This document shows positions 21,293 through 31,599 of a stretch of 64,000 nucleotides of DNA, in pieces. Under the pieces are notes generated by a model. It ran no database searches. It worked only from the letters and a program-made list of their open reading frames with translations, and was not told the origin of the DNA. The DNA is from Rosellinia necatrix. Taxonomy: Eukaryota > Ascomycota > Sordariomycetes > Xylariales > Xylariaceae. The DNA lies in the NCBI GenBank assembly GCA_021209875.1, contig JAGYVD010000001.1, positions 6,138,001 to 6,202,000 on the forward strand, written 5' to 3'. Each line of letters opens with the position of its first letter. Position 1 is the stretch's first letter. The position numbers and the translations under genes were made by a program.

Positions 21293-22810
21293 GAAAAGTC
21301 ACAGGTAGTTATAGTTGTAGCTAGTTCTTCTAATTATGGCGGTCCTAGACCTTGCGGCGTTACTGTCGTCGCCGCCATCACCGCCGCCTTCGACCCGGGT
21401 TTCAAAGTGATTGACTATGTGATAGAATCTACACTGGGCTTTAGCACGATGCTCTGAGAGTGGCGATCGAGAGAAATTTATGAGGGCCTTGCAATTCTGG
21501 TTGCCGTTGTCGCCGTCGTCGTTGCCGCCGTGGTTATTTTTATTTTTATTTTTTTATTAATATTATTATTTCTGCTGTGTTTCGAAACGAGATATAGTTG
21601 GAGTGGCCGTGACGACGACAACGACACAGTTGTAATGAAAGGTGTAGTTGATTGATTGAGTATTTTGAAGGTACCTCAACTAATGCTAGATTTAAAGTTA
21701 TGCAGGTGTGTTCAGTTTTAGCTTGTGCAAAAGCGGGTCATGCTCAGGTGTGGCTCAGGCGGGGCTGGCTGCTCAGGCTAAGAGCAGCATGCCTTAGATA
21801 GGTGCGAGTCCCCATTCCGATTTTTAGGGCGGGAAAAATAAAACCTATCTTAAGAGGTCTCGCTCCGTCCTCCTGGATCTGTGGCTTTTTTCGTCACTGC
21901 AGCGGTCGTGTCCCAGTAAGACGGACTACCCCCCTGGCGCCAATCGCTATTCTCGGTCCGTCTACGGGGATTCGTCGCGAGCGCTCCCGAGCGAGCTGGG
22001 GAAGGAAAGTGAGGAGAAGAGCGAGACCCCGTTAATAACCCCGCGAAAATCGCCGTGGCTCCCAACGCCTGGCCAGAGCCCGAGGCCTGGCGCCTCGGCG
22101 CCAGAGCTGGTGCTGCTGCTGGTGATGATAATGATGATGATGATGATGATGATGCTGGCGTTGGTATGGGTGTTGCTGTTGGTGATGATAATGATAATGA
22201 TGTTGCTCACTCCTCTCTATCAGCTGACGGGCTTGTGGTAAAGCCATCGCTAGAGCGGTCGCTAAAGCATTCGGATCAAGCCACCAAGCACAGGGTCGCC
22301 CGACAGCCCACGCCCGTCTTCTTCTATCTCTTCTCCGTAACCATCCTGGCTGCTGTCCTGGTAAGTCACCCAGAACCTCGGATCCTCTGAGCCATTTACT
22401 ATACTACCTACTACTGCTGCTACTACCGCTGCTACTACCGCTGCTACTACCGCTGCTACTACCTACCTCCCACCTACCTCTCTCTAGAGGCTCGCTAGGG
22501 CTAGCCTGGGCTCCCCCGCAGCATGCATAGCACGCACGCTAGGTCTCCTCCTCCTGCATGAACATTCTCCACGCGCATTTGCGTTTGCCCTTACTTACAT
22601 TACCTACTCCTTGCTGATTGCCCCTCCAAAACTATCTAGGTTACCCAGCCCTTTCTCGCAGATATCAAGGTCCAGTATCCTTATATATTCGCATTGCACC
22701 CATCACCCCCCCGGACGTTCTCCTCTCCTCCAGCTGCCATAGTTGATGGTGCAATCTGTGAAAGCACGCACCCGTTTGCTACGTCGCCGCCTATCTCCCG
22801 TGCCCCCGCC
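21293..22810. other. Upstream region of the glucokinase gene, rich in short repeats
   Basis: Contains a T-rich tract at about 21535-21570, a GAT-type trinucleotide tract at about 22121-22155 with a second diverged one at 22180-22203, and tandem 12-base units (CTGCTACTACCG) at about 22409-22463. An ORF across the GAT tract encodes poly-Asp and is not considered a gene. The last part before 22811 is pyrimidine-rich, as is common for fungal promoters. Confidence 0.6.
22409..22463. repeat. Tandem 12-base repeat (CTGCTACTACCG) upstream of glucokinase
   Basis: Four to five near-perfect copies of a 12-base unit made of CTG/CTA/CTA/CCG triplets. It lies about 350 bases before the glucokinase start codon. 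Confidence 0.8.
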
Positions 22811-24468
22811 ATGGCGAATCCCCTCGTGGAAGAGACGAAGCGCATCGTCGCGCAATTCGACTACACGGATGACGATGTGAACAGGGGCGTTCTAGAATTC
22901 CTGCGCCAGATGAGTATGATCCAAGAATCCGCATTGTCTACCTAGGTATTTGTGGCGCCCGGCTGTGAATGCTAATGTTCATCCCAGATGAGGGGCTGCA
23001 GACAGACGGTACCAGCGTGAGCCAAATTCCGACCTATGTCACCGGTGTGCCAAATGGCACCGAGAAGGTTCTTACCCCCCCCCTTCCCCCGTAGCCCAAT
23101 GCTTCATCTCTCTCGATGTTGACACCCTCACAGGGACTGTACATGGCCGTCGATCTAGGAGGCACCAACTTTCGGGTCTGTTCGGTCCATCTCAATGGCG
23201 ACACCACCTTCAACCTCACATATACCAAGGTGGCCATCCCAAAGGAATTGATGGTCGCGAAGACATCCAAGGAATTGTTTGGATTCCTAGCAAAACAGAT
23301 CGAGCTCTTCCTAAAAACGCACCACGAGGACCACTTCGAGGCATACGTGCGCCGGCGAAAGTCTGCAGAGGCATCCGAAGGGTATGAGGATGAGAGCATC
23401 TTCCGGCTTGGCTTCACATTTAGCTTCCCCGTTCAACAGTACGGTATCAATAAGGGATCACTCATAAGATGGACTAAAGGGTTTGACATTGCGGACACAA
23501 TTGGCAAAGATGTGTGCGCCTTACTACAGGATGAGATTGACCTCCTCCATCTCCCTGTCAGAGTTGCCGCTTTGGTTAATGACACCGTTGGCACCCTAAT
23601 GGCACGTTCATATACCTCCCCTGGAAAGACAACCACCCTGATCGGGGCCATATTCGGAACCGGGACGAACGGTGCCTACGTAGAGAAGCTCGCGAATCTC
23701 CAAAAGTCGGTGGATGGACAGTATGATAAATCTACTGGCGAGATGATCATTAATACCGAATGGGGCTCATTCGATAACCAGCTCAACGTACTGCCTAACA
23801 CACTGTACGACGCTGAGCTGGACCGGGACAGTGTAAACCCTGGCTTCCAGATTTTCGAGAAGCGGGTGTCAGGCATGTTCTTAGGGGAGATCGTCCGCCT
23901 AGCCGTCGTCGACCTATATAAGAACCCCAACGTCGCGCTCTTTAAAAACGTGGGCTCTAACGCTAGCCCCCAGAGCGCCACCACGCGCGTCGGCTCTGGC
24001 TCCGGCTTGCTCAAGCAATGGGGTCTCGATAGTTCGCTGATGTCAACCGCCGCGACCGACTCTACGCCCGATCTCTCGTACCTGCGACAGGAGCTCAGCG
24101 CCCAGCTGGAGATCCACTCCGCTTCGGTCGAGGACGCGCAGGCCTTCAAGGCCATTGCGCATGCGGTTGGCCGCCGCGCCGCGAGGCTTTCGGCTGTTGC
24201 CCTCGGCGGCATCGTCATCCAGAGCGGCAGGCTCAAGGAGACACCCGACGAGCTCGTGGACATCGGTGCAGACGGCAGCCTGGTCGAGCATTACCCCTCC
24301 TTCCGGGACATGATCGACGAGACTCTTAAGGTTATCGAGGGCATCGGCGCGAGTGGCGCAGAGCGGATCCGCATTGGTATCGCCAAAGACGGCAGCGGCG
24401 TCGGCGCCGCCCTGATCGCGTTGGTGGCGGCCGGTATGGAGAACAAGGGGCTCGTGGACGCCCCTTGA
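22811..24468 (+). CDS. glkA: Glucokinase (hexokinase family)
   Basis: Three exons, 22811-22913, 22988-23067 and 23134-24468, give 505 residues; both introns (74 and 66 nt) keep the frame. The ATG sits in a good context (CCGCCATGG). The product phosphorylates glucose with ATP as the first step of glycolysis in the cytosol. Visible motifs: the phosphate-binding DLGGTNFRV (about 67-75), the sugar-binding FTFSFPVQQ and WTKGFD (about 155-178), LVNDTVGTLMA (about 208-218), IFGTGTNGAYVE, NTEWGSFDN and the late adenosine-binding GSGVGAALIA. The order and spacing match fungal glucokinases rather than hexokinase I/II. It is convergent with the acetyltransferase gene downstream. The name follows the Aspergillus orthologue and is inferred from motifs. 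Confidence 0.93.
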
Positions 24469-25238
24469 GCTGCCCACCCCCGCCCTTCCCCCAATCGAGA
24501 AACCGGGCGGGCAACGCAGAGTTTTTTCAGGGGTTGGTTAATATCGTGAGCCAGGGTGGATTGGCGTCTACGTCCGGTATAGACGAGATTTGGGTAATGC
24601 GGTTCGGGATTGTTTGCTTCCTTGTATAAGCTATGTATTGATGACTGAATATATCTTCCTGCTTAAAAAGAATTCAATGCATTCCTTAGAGGACCCCCTA
24701 GGCTTCTCTACCAAGCCGAAGGTATTGCCCCAAAAAAAAAAGGTTGTCTATTTTGGTCTATTCAACAGTACTGATCTTGATCTGCTGGTTCATCATACTC
24801 GATCCTGCAAATTCCTTTTCGCCGATGTCGTATTCCTCCGTACCAGATTTCCTTGCCCTTTTCAAGCCCGTCCAAGTGCCCTTTCGTCCCCTCCCCAACG
24901 AAATTAGCATTGTCGTTATTTAGATATTCGTTAACAACACAAACACGGGCGGTCCCTTTTTTTTTTTCGTAAGGATTAACGTCGCGCGTTCCAACACATG
25001 CCAATTATTGCAACAGCACATTTTTGTTCCATCAGTGGGGAAGGCGGCGACCCTGCAGCTGTCCCTCTCGCCGCCCGCCAGGATACTTTTGTCTTTTATT
25101 ATTATGATTATTTGGTTTTTTTTATTTATTTTTACTCTCTCTCGTCTCGCCCAAGTGACCAGAAAAGACTACAGTTTACGGTATCTTTATTCGCTCTTCA
25201 TTTTTTTTTCCTTTTTTAAGAGCGGGGAGGGGTGGGCC
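24469..25238. other. Convergent 3' region between glucokinase and acetyltransferase
   Basis: Holds several poly-A/poly-T runs (about 24731-24741, 24957-24967 and 25201-25216) and T-rich DNA, expected for two facing 3' UTRs. No gene recognised. Confidence 0.55.
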
Positions 25239-26594
25239 TTAGTTACCGAACGCGGCGGCGGGATACGCGCGGTCCCGCTTCTTGCGGCCGGAGGAGCTGC
25301 TCCGCGAGCTCGCGCCGCTGCCGGTGCCGGGGACAGAGAGGCTGCTGCCGCCGCCCGCGGCCTTGCCGGGCTGCTGCTGCATGTCCGGCGGCAGGTCGTT
25401 CCATTCGGTCTCGGGGCGCGTGTTCTGGAACGACTGGCCGGGCGCGGCCGGGCGGCCGGCACCGCCGCCCGATAGCGGGTTGAGAGGGGGGCGGCTCGGG
25501 CGGGGCGCAGCGGTAGCGGTAGCGGCGGGGTTGGAGGGGGACGAAAAGGCGGCGGCGGCGGCGTCATCATCATCATCGTCGCCCGGCGAGGTCGACAATG
25601 CCGACGCTCCTGCGGCGACGTCCGGGGCTAGGTTCGCGACCGCCGCAGTCACGCTGCCGCCGGGGCCGCCCGCTCTCCGCGCCTCCCCACTCGCGGCGTC
25701 CCCGGACCCGTCGAGCCCGAGCAGGGCCGCGCCCGGGCTACTGCTACTGCCGCCGCCACCGCCGCCGCCGTTAATGTCGCGGCGCACGATCCAGGCGCTG
25801 TCGGGGCGCAGCTTGTGGTAGTACTTGCGCACCTCGTCGACGCGCGCGAAGCCGCGGGCGACGTACCAGCGCAGGCCGTCGTCGTTGCGCGTCCAGACGT
25901 GGGCCCAGACGGTCTCGCAGGCAAAGCCGCTGCGGGCGGCGTCGGCGACGACCTCGTCGAGCAGTGCGGCCGCGAGGCCGAGGCCGCGGTAGGGCGACAG
26001 AAGCACGAGGGACTGGATGTACAGCGCATTCGGCGGCTGCGTCGTCGTCGCCGTCGCCGCCGCTTCGGAGCCGGGCCCGCCGTGGAACGGCGAGAGCTCG
26101 GGGCGGCAGACGAGGCCCCCCACCACCTTCTCCCTCTCCTTGTCCTTGTCCTTATCTTTCTTTCCGTCCCGCCAGAGAATCACACGGCTGAAGGCCCCCG
26201 AGGAGTGCGGGTCCGAGAGCCGCTCGTAGAAGGAGTCCGGGTAGTTAACGGGCAGGAGGAGCGCCGTGATGCGTCGCAGGGCTGTGATGTGCTCCGGCTT
26301 GATGCGGGATATCGAGGCCTGGGGGTGTAGGTTCGGTAGTGGCCGGGGTGACGTAGTCGTTGTTGTTGTTGTCGTCGTCGTTGTCGTCGTCATCACCGCC
26401 GCCGCAGCCCCTGGTAGTGTGGGCGGTGGCGGCGGTGGTGGCACAGACCGGGGAGAACTTGGCTGCTGCTGCTGCTGCTTGTCCCTCTTGGACGAGGCGG
26501 ACAAGGGAGGGGCTACGTATGCCGGCGGCTTGGGACGAAAAAAGTTCCGTATCGATGATTGTCCATTGGGATTGTCGGAGGAGGGTAGCGGCAT
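25239..26594 (-). CDS. GNAT N-acetyltransferase (NAA50-like) with N-terminal PIP-box-like motif
   Basis: A single exon of 451 residues starting at the ATG at 26594. The N-terminus carries QSSIRNFF (residues 12-19), which fits the PCNA-interacting consensus Qxx(I/L/M)xxFF, followed by Pro/Gln-rich sequence and a poly-Thr tract encoded by a TTG/TCG-rich microsatellite on the plus strand. The GNAT domain spans about residues 95-270: the beta strand LYIQSLVLLSPYRGLGLA contains the acetyl-CoA loop (R-G-L-G-L-A), then WAHVWTRNDDGLRWYVARGF and YYHKLRPDSAW, typical of NAA50-type enzymes. The C-terminal about 180 residues are low-complexity (poly-Gly, Asp, Ala, Pro) with a basic RKKRDR near the end, possibly nuclear targeting. 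It is divergent with the Sgf11-like gene. Confidence 0.82.
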   Translation of the reverse strand: MPLPSSDNPNGQSSIRNFFRPKPPAYVAPPLSASSKRDKQQQQQPSSPRSVPPPPPPPTLPGAAAAVMTTTTTTTTTTTTTSPRPLPNLHPQASISRIKPEHITALRRITALLLPVNYPDSFYERLSDPHSSGAFSRVILWRDGKKDKDKDKEREKVVGGLVCRPELSPFHGGPGSEAAATATTTQPPNALYIQSLVLLSPYRGLGLAAALLDEVVADAARSGFACETVWAHVWTRNDDGLRWYVARGFARVDEVRKYYHKLRPDSAWIVRRDINGGGGGGGSSSSPGAALLGLDGSGDAASGEARRAGGPGGSVTAAVANLAPDVAAGASALSTSPGDDDDDDAAAAAFSSPSNPAATATAAPRPSRPPLNPLSGGGAGRPAAPGQSFQNTRPETEWNDLPPDMQQQPGKAAGGGSSLSVPGTGSGASSRSSSSGRKKRDRAYPAAAFGN

Positions 26595-28115
26595 TATGTC
26601 GTGTCCTTACCGGGAACCGTACGACCGGCTGGATCCGGCGAGCAGCTGGGATAGTATGTTGCTGGGAATGATGTTTTCCGTGTGCGAGCTATGGTTTCGA
26701 CTAGTAGGCAGTGATATTGTTATCGGGCTGGTTTAGCACATGCTTTGTGGTTTTTCCCCAGGGTAGACACCGCCCGGGAACCACTCAGGCGAGACAAAAC
26801 GCGTTAAGTGCCTTGAAATAGCGCGGGTTACGTGGAAACAGTGGTGGACATGCACTAACGCCGGGGATATAGCCCCACATGGCCAAATCCTGAAGAGCCT
26901 CAGCGATGTTGGGGGGCAGGGGTAGGTAGTTAATTGATTGGCGTAAGTCTGGCCTGCTGGGACTTGATGCACACTAGCTGCATGTCTCTTGTTATACCTA
27001 CTTCGTATCTTCGAGAGTGCCTATCTAGCGTATAGGTCAGGCAGATATTAATACCGGCTTATGAATGCAATTAATTGTCTTAGCCATCCATCTATTCATT
27101 TCGTCTTCCGTCATTATGACTTGTTCCTAGAGCATGCCTCTGTATGCCGAGACCAAGTTCGGCACCTAGGTACTTGCATACCTGTATCATGCTATCACCA
27201 TCAACTACCTACCTACCCAAGTATTTAGCAGGTACCGAACCGCTCCTCGGTTACCTACTACCTGAATAGGTAAGTGCCTCGTACATGATATGGCCAGATA
27301 CATACTTACCTCTTGAGTAGGTAGGTAGGCAGCCACCTACATCCCCCTAACTACCTCCTACCACCAACGCCTTCAAGTTATCCATGGATGTGTTGGAGAG
27401 GGTCTAATATGTAAAACGGTCATCTGAATACTCAAAGCGTATCTAAGTACACCGTATAGTCAAGTAGCAGCTTCAGCTAAGACTCTCAATAACTATCAAA
27501 TTTTCCCTTGAGGTAAGAATTCTATAAACACATGCTGTTATAATAAGAGAGATATGGAGTTGTGTTGATCTAAATTTTGTTTGCTCTCATTCCTCGCACC
27601 TGTTCTGCCTGTTAGTCTGCTATTAGGTAGTCACCAAAGGTACCTGAGGTAGGTAGCATGTGCAAGTCTTTTGGTGGAGCCACGCCTCATATTAGTGGAT
27701 GCGATAGGTACCAACCACCTCCTGTATGCTACGCTACAGTGATCACCTATAGGCGATAGGCTACAGGAGGCGGAAGGTACCCGTACAGAGGCGCGGATAA
27801 CGCTGCGCTGACGGGCGTCGCTCACTGAGCCAGCATGCTGCCATTAGCTGGTGGATACTCCCATGGGATTCTTTCATCATCCCTTCCGCTGAGGCCTGCA
27901 TCAGCTCTGCCTTGTTTGCGAAAAAAAGGAGGCTGTTACTATCGGTGTGGTGTACAACTGCAAAAGAGGATTAGCAATTTAATTTTTTATTTTTATTTTC
28001 CACGGATCGATCCTTTGATGACCATTCCAGCATACTCCCCTCAGACTTCTCCGACCCCAATTCTTCATCCTTTCCCACGTCGAGGTCCTTCTATAAGGCC
28101 ATCCATCCTTGCATC
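26595..28115. other. Divergent promoter region of acetyltransferase and Sgf11-like genes
   Basis: Contains many TAGGTA/TACCTA-type short direct and inverted repeats (about 27165-27360 and 27640-27730), a class of low-complexity DNA that recurs through this window, and a T-rich tract near 27980-28000. No gene is supported. Confidence 0.55.
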
Positions 28116-29484
28116 ATGGCTTCGTCTATGAATAGCGGCAAGGCAGGGGTCATCAACGCTCCTGACGACGTCGGGAGTATGGACCAGCTTGTAAGTTATC
28201 AGCCGCCCTCGCTGTACTACGCGACCCGGCCCAGTCTGCCGCAACGGCCGCGACGCTCGTGCTCCGGTCACTGGCTCTGATAACTGACACCATCCTTGCC
28301 GTGTAGGCACACGCCGTCTTGGACGATCTGCTCTACAATATTGTCCACGACTTATTAGTCAAGGTCCATCGCGACGAGAAGATCGCTCGCGCCAGCACAG
28401 CCGCCATTCGCGTCGAGAAGCTCGCTGCCGACACCTCAGACACCTCGGCCCCCGATGCCCGTCCCGACGTCAAGGTCGAGACCGATGCGGCCATTTACGA
28501 CGAGGGCAAGGTGCTGCTCAAAGGAAACCCGCTGGTCACCACGAAAGACATAGTCTGCCCCCGGTGTCACCTGCCTCGATTGCTGTATCCGACCGACGGC
28601 AAGGGCGCGAGGAAACCCGACCCCAGTATAATCTACTGCAAGAAGCGGCCGTACATCGACAAGCCTGGCTACGATATTTACGGGCAGACCTGGGTCGCAC
28701 AGGGGCCGGGCAGGGGCAAGAAGAAAAAGGACATGGAGAAGAAGATCGACCCGAACACGCCCGCCGACTCGCCGACACCAGCGTCTGAAGGGGGGAATGC
28801 AGGGGGAGGCGCGGCCTCGCGACCACCGAATATGCTCTCGTTTCCCTCGGCAACGTGCAGCAAGTGCAAACGGTGCATTCTCGTAACGCGACTGAACAAT
28901 CACATGGGGTCGTGTATCGGGAACAGCGGCAGGACGGCAAGTCGAGCCGCCGCCCAGAAGATCAGCAACGGCAACGGCAACGGCAACGGTGACGGTACTC
29001 CGCCTTCTAGTCAAAAGGGAACACCGCTCCCGGGTTCCAGGGCTGCTAGTCCCAAAAAGAGGGATGGCGACGAAATGGACGAGGATGACGGGACGGATAA
29101 TGACGTCCACAAGAAGAAGAAAATAAAACCAATGGTCGCAAGCGTGAATGTCAACAAGAAATTGATTGTCAAACCCAAGGTTGGCGCTGGCGCAAAAAAG
29201 GAGAAGGTACAGTTGAATGATCTAATTAATTGCTATGGACCACGCAGCTTACACCTGACGCGTAGAGAAATGACGATGATGATGGACCTACAGTTGAGGT
29301 GGCACCAAAAAAGAAGAACACGAAAATACCGAGTCCCGCAAAGAAGTTAAAACTGGGTGTAAAACCATTGATGTCGTCGCCACTCGCTAAAAGCAATGGC
29401 AAACCGACCATCAGTAGCGGAAACACAGGCGACGACGCCGCATCTGAGAGCTCGGAAACCCTGTCGTCCCCACCCGCGGCATAA
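28116..29484 (+). CDS. Sgf11-like SAGA-associated zinc-finger protein
   Basis: Three exons, 28116-28190, 28307-29206 and 29266-29484, give 397 residues; all joins keep frame (MDQL|AHAVLDD and KKEK|RNDDDDGPTVE). The N-terminal helix LDDLLYNIVHDLLVKVHRD resembles the anchoring helix of Sgf11. A first Cys pair CPRCHLPRLLYP with a later YCKKRP may bind a metal. The second finger, CSKCKRCILVTRLNNHMGSC followed by IGNSGR, has the CxxC...HxxxC spacing of the Sgf11 zinc finger that contacts nucleosomes in the SAGA deubiquitinase module. The C-terminal half is disordered, Lys-rich and nuclear-like (HKKKKIKP). The family call rests on the helix and finger; it could be another SAGA-linked finger protein. 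Confidence 0.75.
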
Positions 29485-30039
29485 GGCCCATAATCCTATA
29501 ACTAAAAGTTCTGGTTCCGGATATCGGCTCACGATTGGTCCCCTTGGGGACTACGACGATGCTTCTATCCAAATCTAGCATCCCAATGGCATTCCATCAT
29601 CATCTGTATAAGTCCAAACGGTTTGCATTGAAAGGTGTTTACGGGGTTTACTTTTTTTTTTTTTGCCAGATAGGCCAGGCACTTCTGCATTACAAAGGGA
29701 GGGAAAACGGAGTTCCAAGCGCATGGGACATGTATCTATGAGATAGCACCTGTACATATGACGAGAAATGCATTACAGTATAATCGAGCTAAGGGAAGCC
29801 TCGGGGGCTTCGCTCTTTCCCGACGACTCTCGTTCCAACTATTCCCCGTAGTATCTCTTCGTCCGAGTACCTTGGCCCGAACAGTTCAATATCCTATCCT
29901 AGAACGCCAGCCCAATGCAAAATGCAACCAATGCCAAAGAAGAATTGGGGATAGACAACTATAGCTGGTGCCACGTCGCCATGCTCCGTGCCGTGTACCG
30001 CCCTAACTGACGTACGTAGGCAGTACCCCGCATTTTCTC
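29485..30039. other. Convergent 3' region between Sgf11-like and cyclophilin genes
   Basis: Includes a T12-13 run at about 29652-29664. Short ORFs only; no gene recognised. Confidence 0.5.
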
Positions 30040-30623
30040 CTAGCCCTCGTCGTCCTCGAGCACCTTGGCGCGAATGATCTTGACGTCCTCCAGGGGGCGG
30101 TCGTCAGAGCCGGTCTTGACGAGGCCCATGCGCTTGACGACGGCCATGCCGGCCTTGACGCGGCCGAAGATGGTGTGCTTGCCGTCGAGCCAGGGGGTGG
30201 GGGCGAGGGTGAGGAAGAACTGGGAGCCGTTGGTGTCGGGGCCGGAGTTGGCCATGCTCAGGACGCCGGCGCCCGTGTGGCGCAGGTCGGGGGAGATCTC
30301 GTCGGCGAAGCTGTCGCCGTAGATGGAGGTGCCCCCGCGGCCCGTGCCGGTCGGGTCGCCGCCCTGCACCATGAACGACGGGATGATCCGGTGGAACACC
30401 ACCCCGTCGTAGTAGCCCCGCGCCGCCAGCGTGCTGAAGTTCCGGCACGTCCGCGGCGCGTGCGACGTGTACAGCTCCACGACTATCGTCCCCTGCAAGC
30501 GCGCGCGCGAACATTCAGACGGTCAGTTAATGGGTTTGGTTCGAGGGGGAGGGGGGGGGGGAGTAAGCTGGCAACGGGGTGGGAACATACCATGGAGGTC
30601 TCGAGCGAAACGTCCGTCGCCAT
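30040..30623 (-). CDS. PPIL1-type cyclophilin (peptidyl-prolyl cis-trans isomerase)
   Basis: Two exons, 30623-30591 and 30492-30040, give 161 residues. The tiny first exon encodes [11 protein letters not shown] and the join reads [13 protein letters not shown] across a 98-nt intron, in frame. Cyclophilin hallmarks are complete: [19 protein letters not shown] with the catalytic Arg, [14 protein letters not shown], and [11 protein letters not shown] size near 160 residues and the short N-terminus match PPIL1 / Cyp1 spliceosomal cyclophilins, which act in the nucleus in the activated spliceosome. The 5' end faces the signal peptide peptidase gene. Confidence 0.94.
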
Positions 30624-31599
30624 CGTGGGGAGGGCGTTTTCCGAGGCCTCTGGAGCTGGGTTCGGTCCCCTTATCGAGCCAAGTCTGGGATTTTCCGCCC
30701 ACGTTATGAGCTCCGAGTTTGGTTGGTGATTGTGGTGGGATTTGCCTTGGAGCTCCAGGAACTTTTTGGCGGGGCATTAAGCGTTTAGGTAGTTACCTAT
30801 TTGTTATCCGTGTCGCATTATGTCGCATTAGGTACCTAGCCTAGTCAATGAGGTTTAAGCACTTATCGAGGGGATAGGTAAGTAATCAACTGCACCTTTT
30901 TATCTAAGCACCGCAAGTACCTACCTAGGCAGGTACTCACTACCTATGTACCCAGGTATTTAGTTAGGCACCGACCAGCGCCTTCCACTCTCTAGGCTCC
31001 CTAGGTAGGTAGTGTAACAACAACAGACTTGTGCACTATATCTGCCTTGCATGAATGACAACTGCAATTCCTTTCACATTACGTGGCTATAAGAAGGCAT
31101 GCCCACCGGCGAGACACGAAGCCTGTTAAATAAATTTTATATCTACGAAAACGACTCCTAAGCGAAAGTCTCGCTTCACATTCCGGCCGGTGCTAGCTGG
31201 GCTCAGAGAGAGAAGCCACATATCATCTTCTAATCCAGCATAGTAGGGACTCATCATTAGCAGCACACACAACTACAGCTACGGCCTTGCCATATGTAAG
31301 TCTCTCGCCCCCCAATAAGCAATAGGCATTCATTCCTAACTCTTTTGATAATAGGTAACAAGTGTTATCAGACTGCTTGGTGACAGAAGCACGGATCTTG
31401 CCATTTCTGTTGCCCCAAACTGAGTGCCCGTTTTATTATACTCGCAAGGAGATTGAGGCGGTTCAAAGTCCGCTTTTGAAAGCATACCTATCATCTAGAG
31501 CATAGCCTTGAGTTGAGCCATATCGACTAGCATAGGGCCAGCTAGGGTTTACGTTTCTTGTTAGCGTCTCGTTTTAGGGAGGCATGCTTAAAACATAGA
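30624..31599 (+). promoter_or_regulatory. Divergent promoter and 5' leader of signal peptide peptidase
   Basis: A probable 59-nt leader intron lies at 31296-31354, with donor GTAAGT, branch TCCTAACT and acceptor ATAG. A start-stop element (ATG TAA) sits exactly on the donor and is recreated after splicing, since both intron and downstream exon begin GTAA. A four-codon upstream ORF (ATG at 31584, stop at 31596-31598) ends one base before the main ATG at 31600. Short TAGGTA-type repeats fill 30790-31015. Confidence 0.5.

Noticed and set aside
22055..22390. ORF with a poly-Asp tract upstream of glucokinase
   Set aside because: It lacks an ATG at its start (GTG only) and is created by GAT microsatellites; no domain.
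17684..24468. Possible secondary-metabolite or incompatibility gene cluster around the HET gene
   Set aside because: Neighbours are a decayed HNH gene and glucokinase; no synthase, NLR or HeLo gene is present.
25282..26330. Plus-strand ORFs opposite the acetyltransferase
   Set aside because: Antisense shadows of GC-rich coding sequence, without domains.
31450..31490. GGTTCAAAGTCC, reminiscent of a tRNA B box
   Set aside because: Spacing is wrong for a B box and no cloverleaf arms or A box fit around it.
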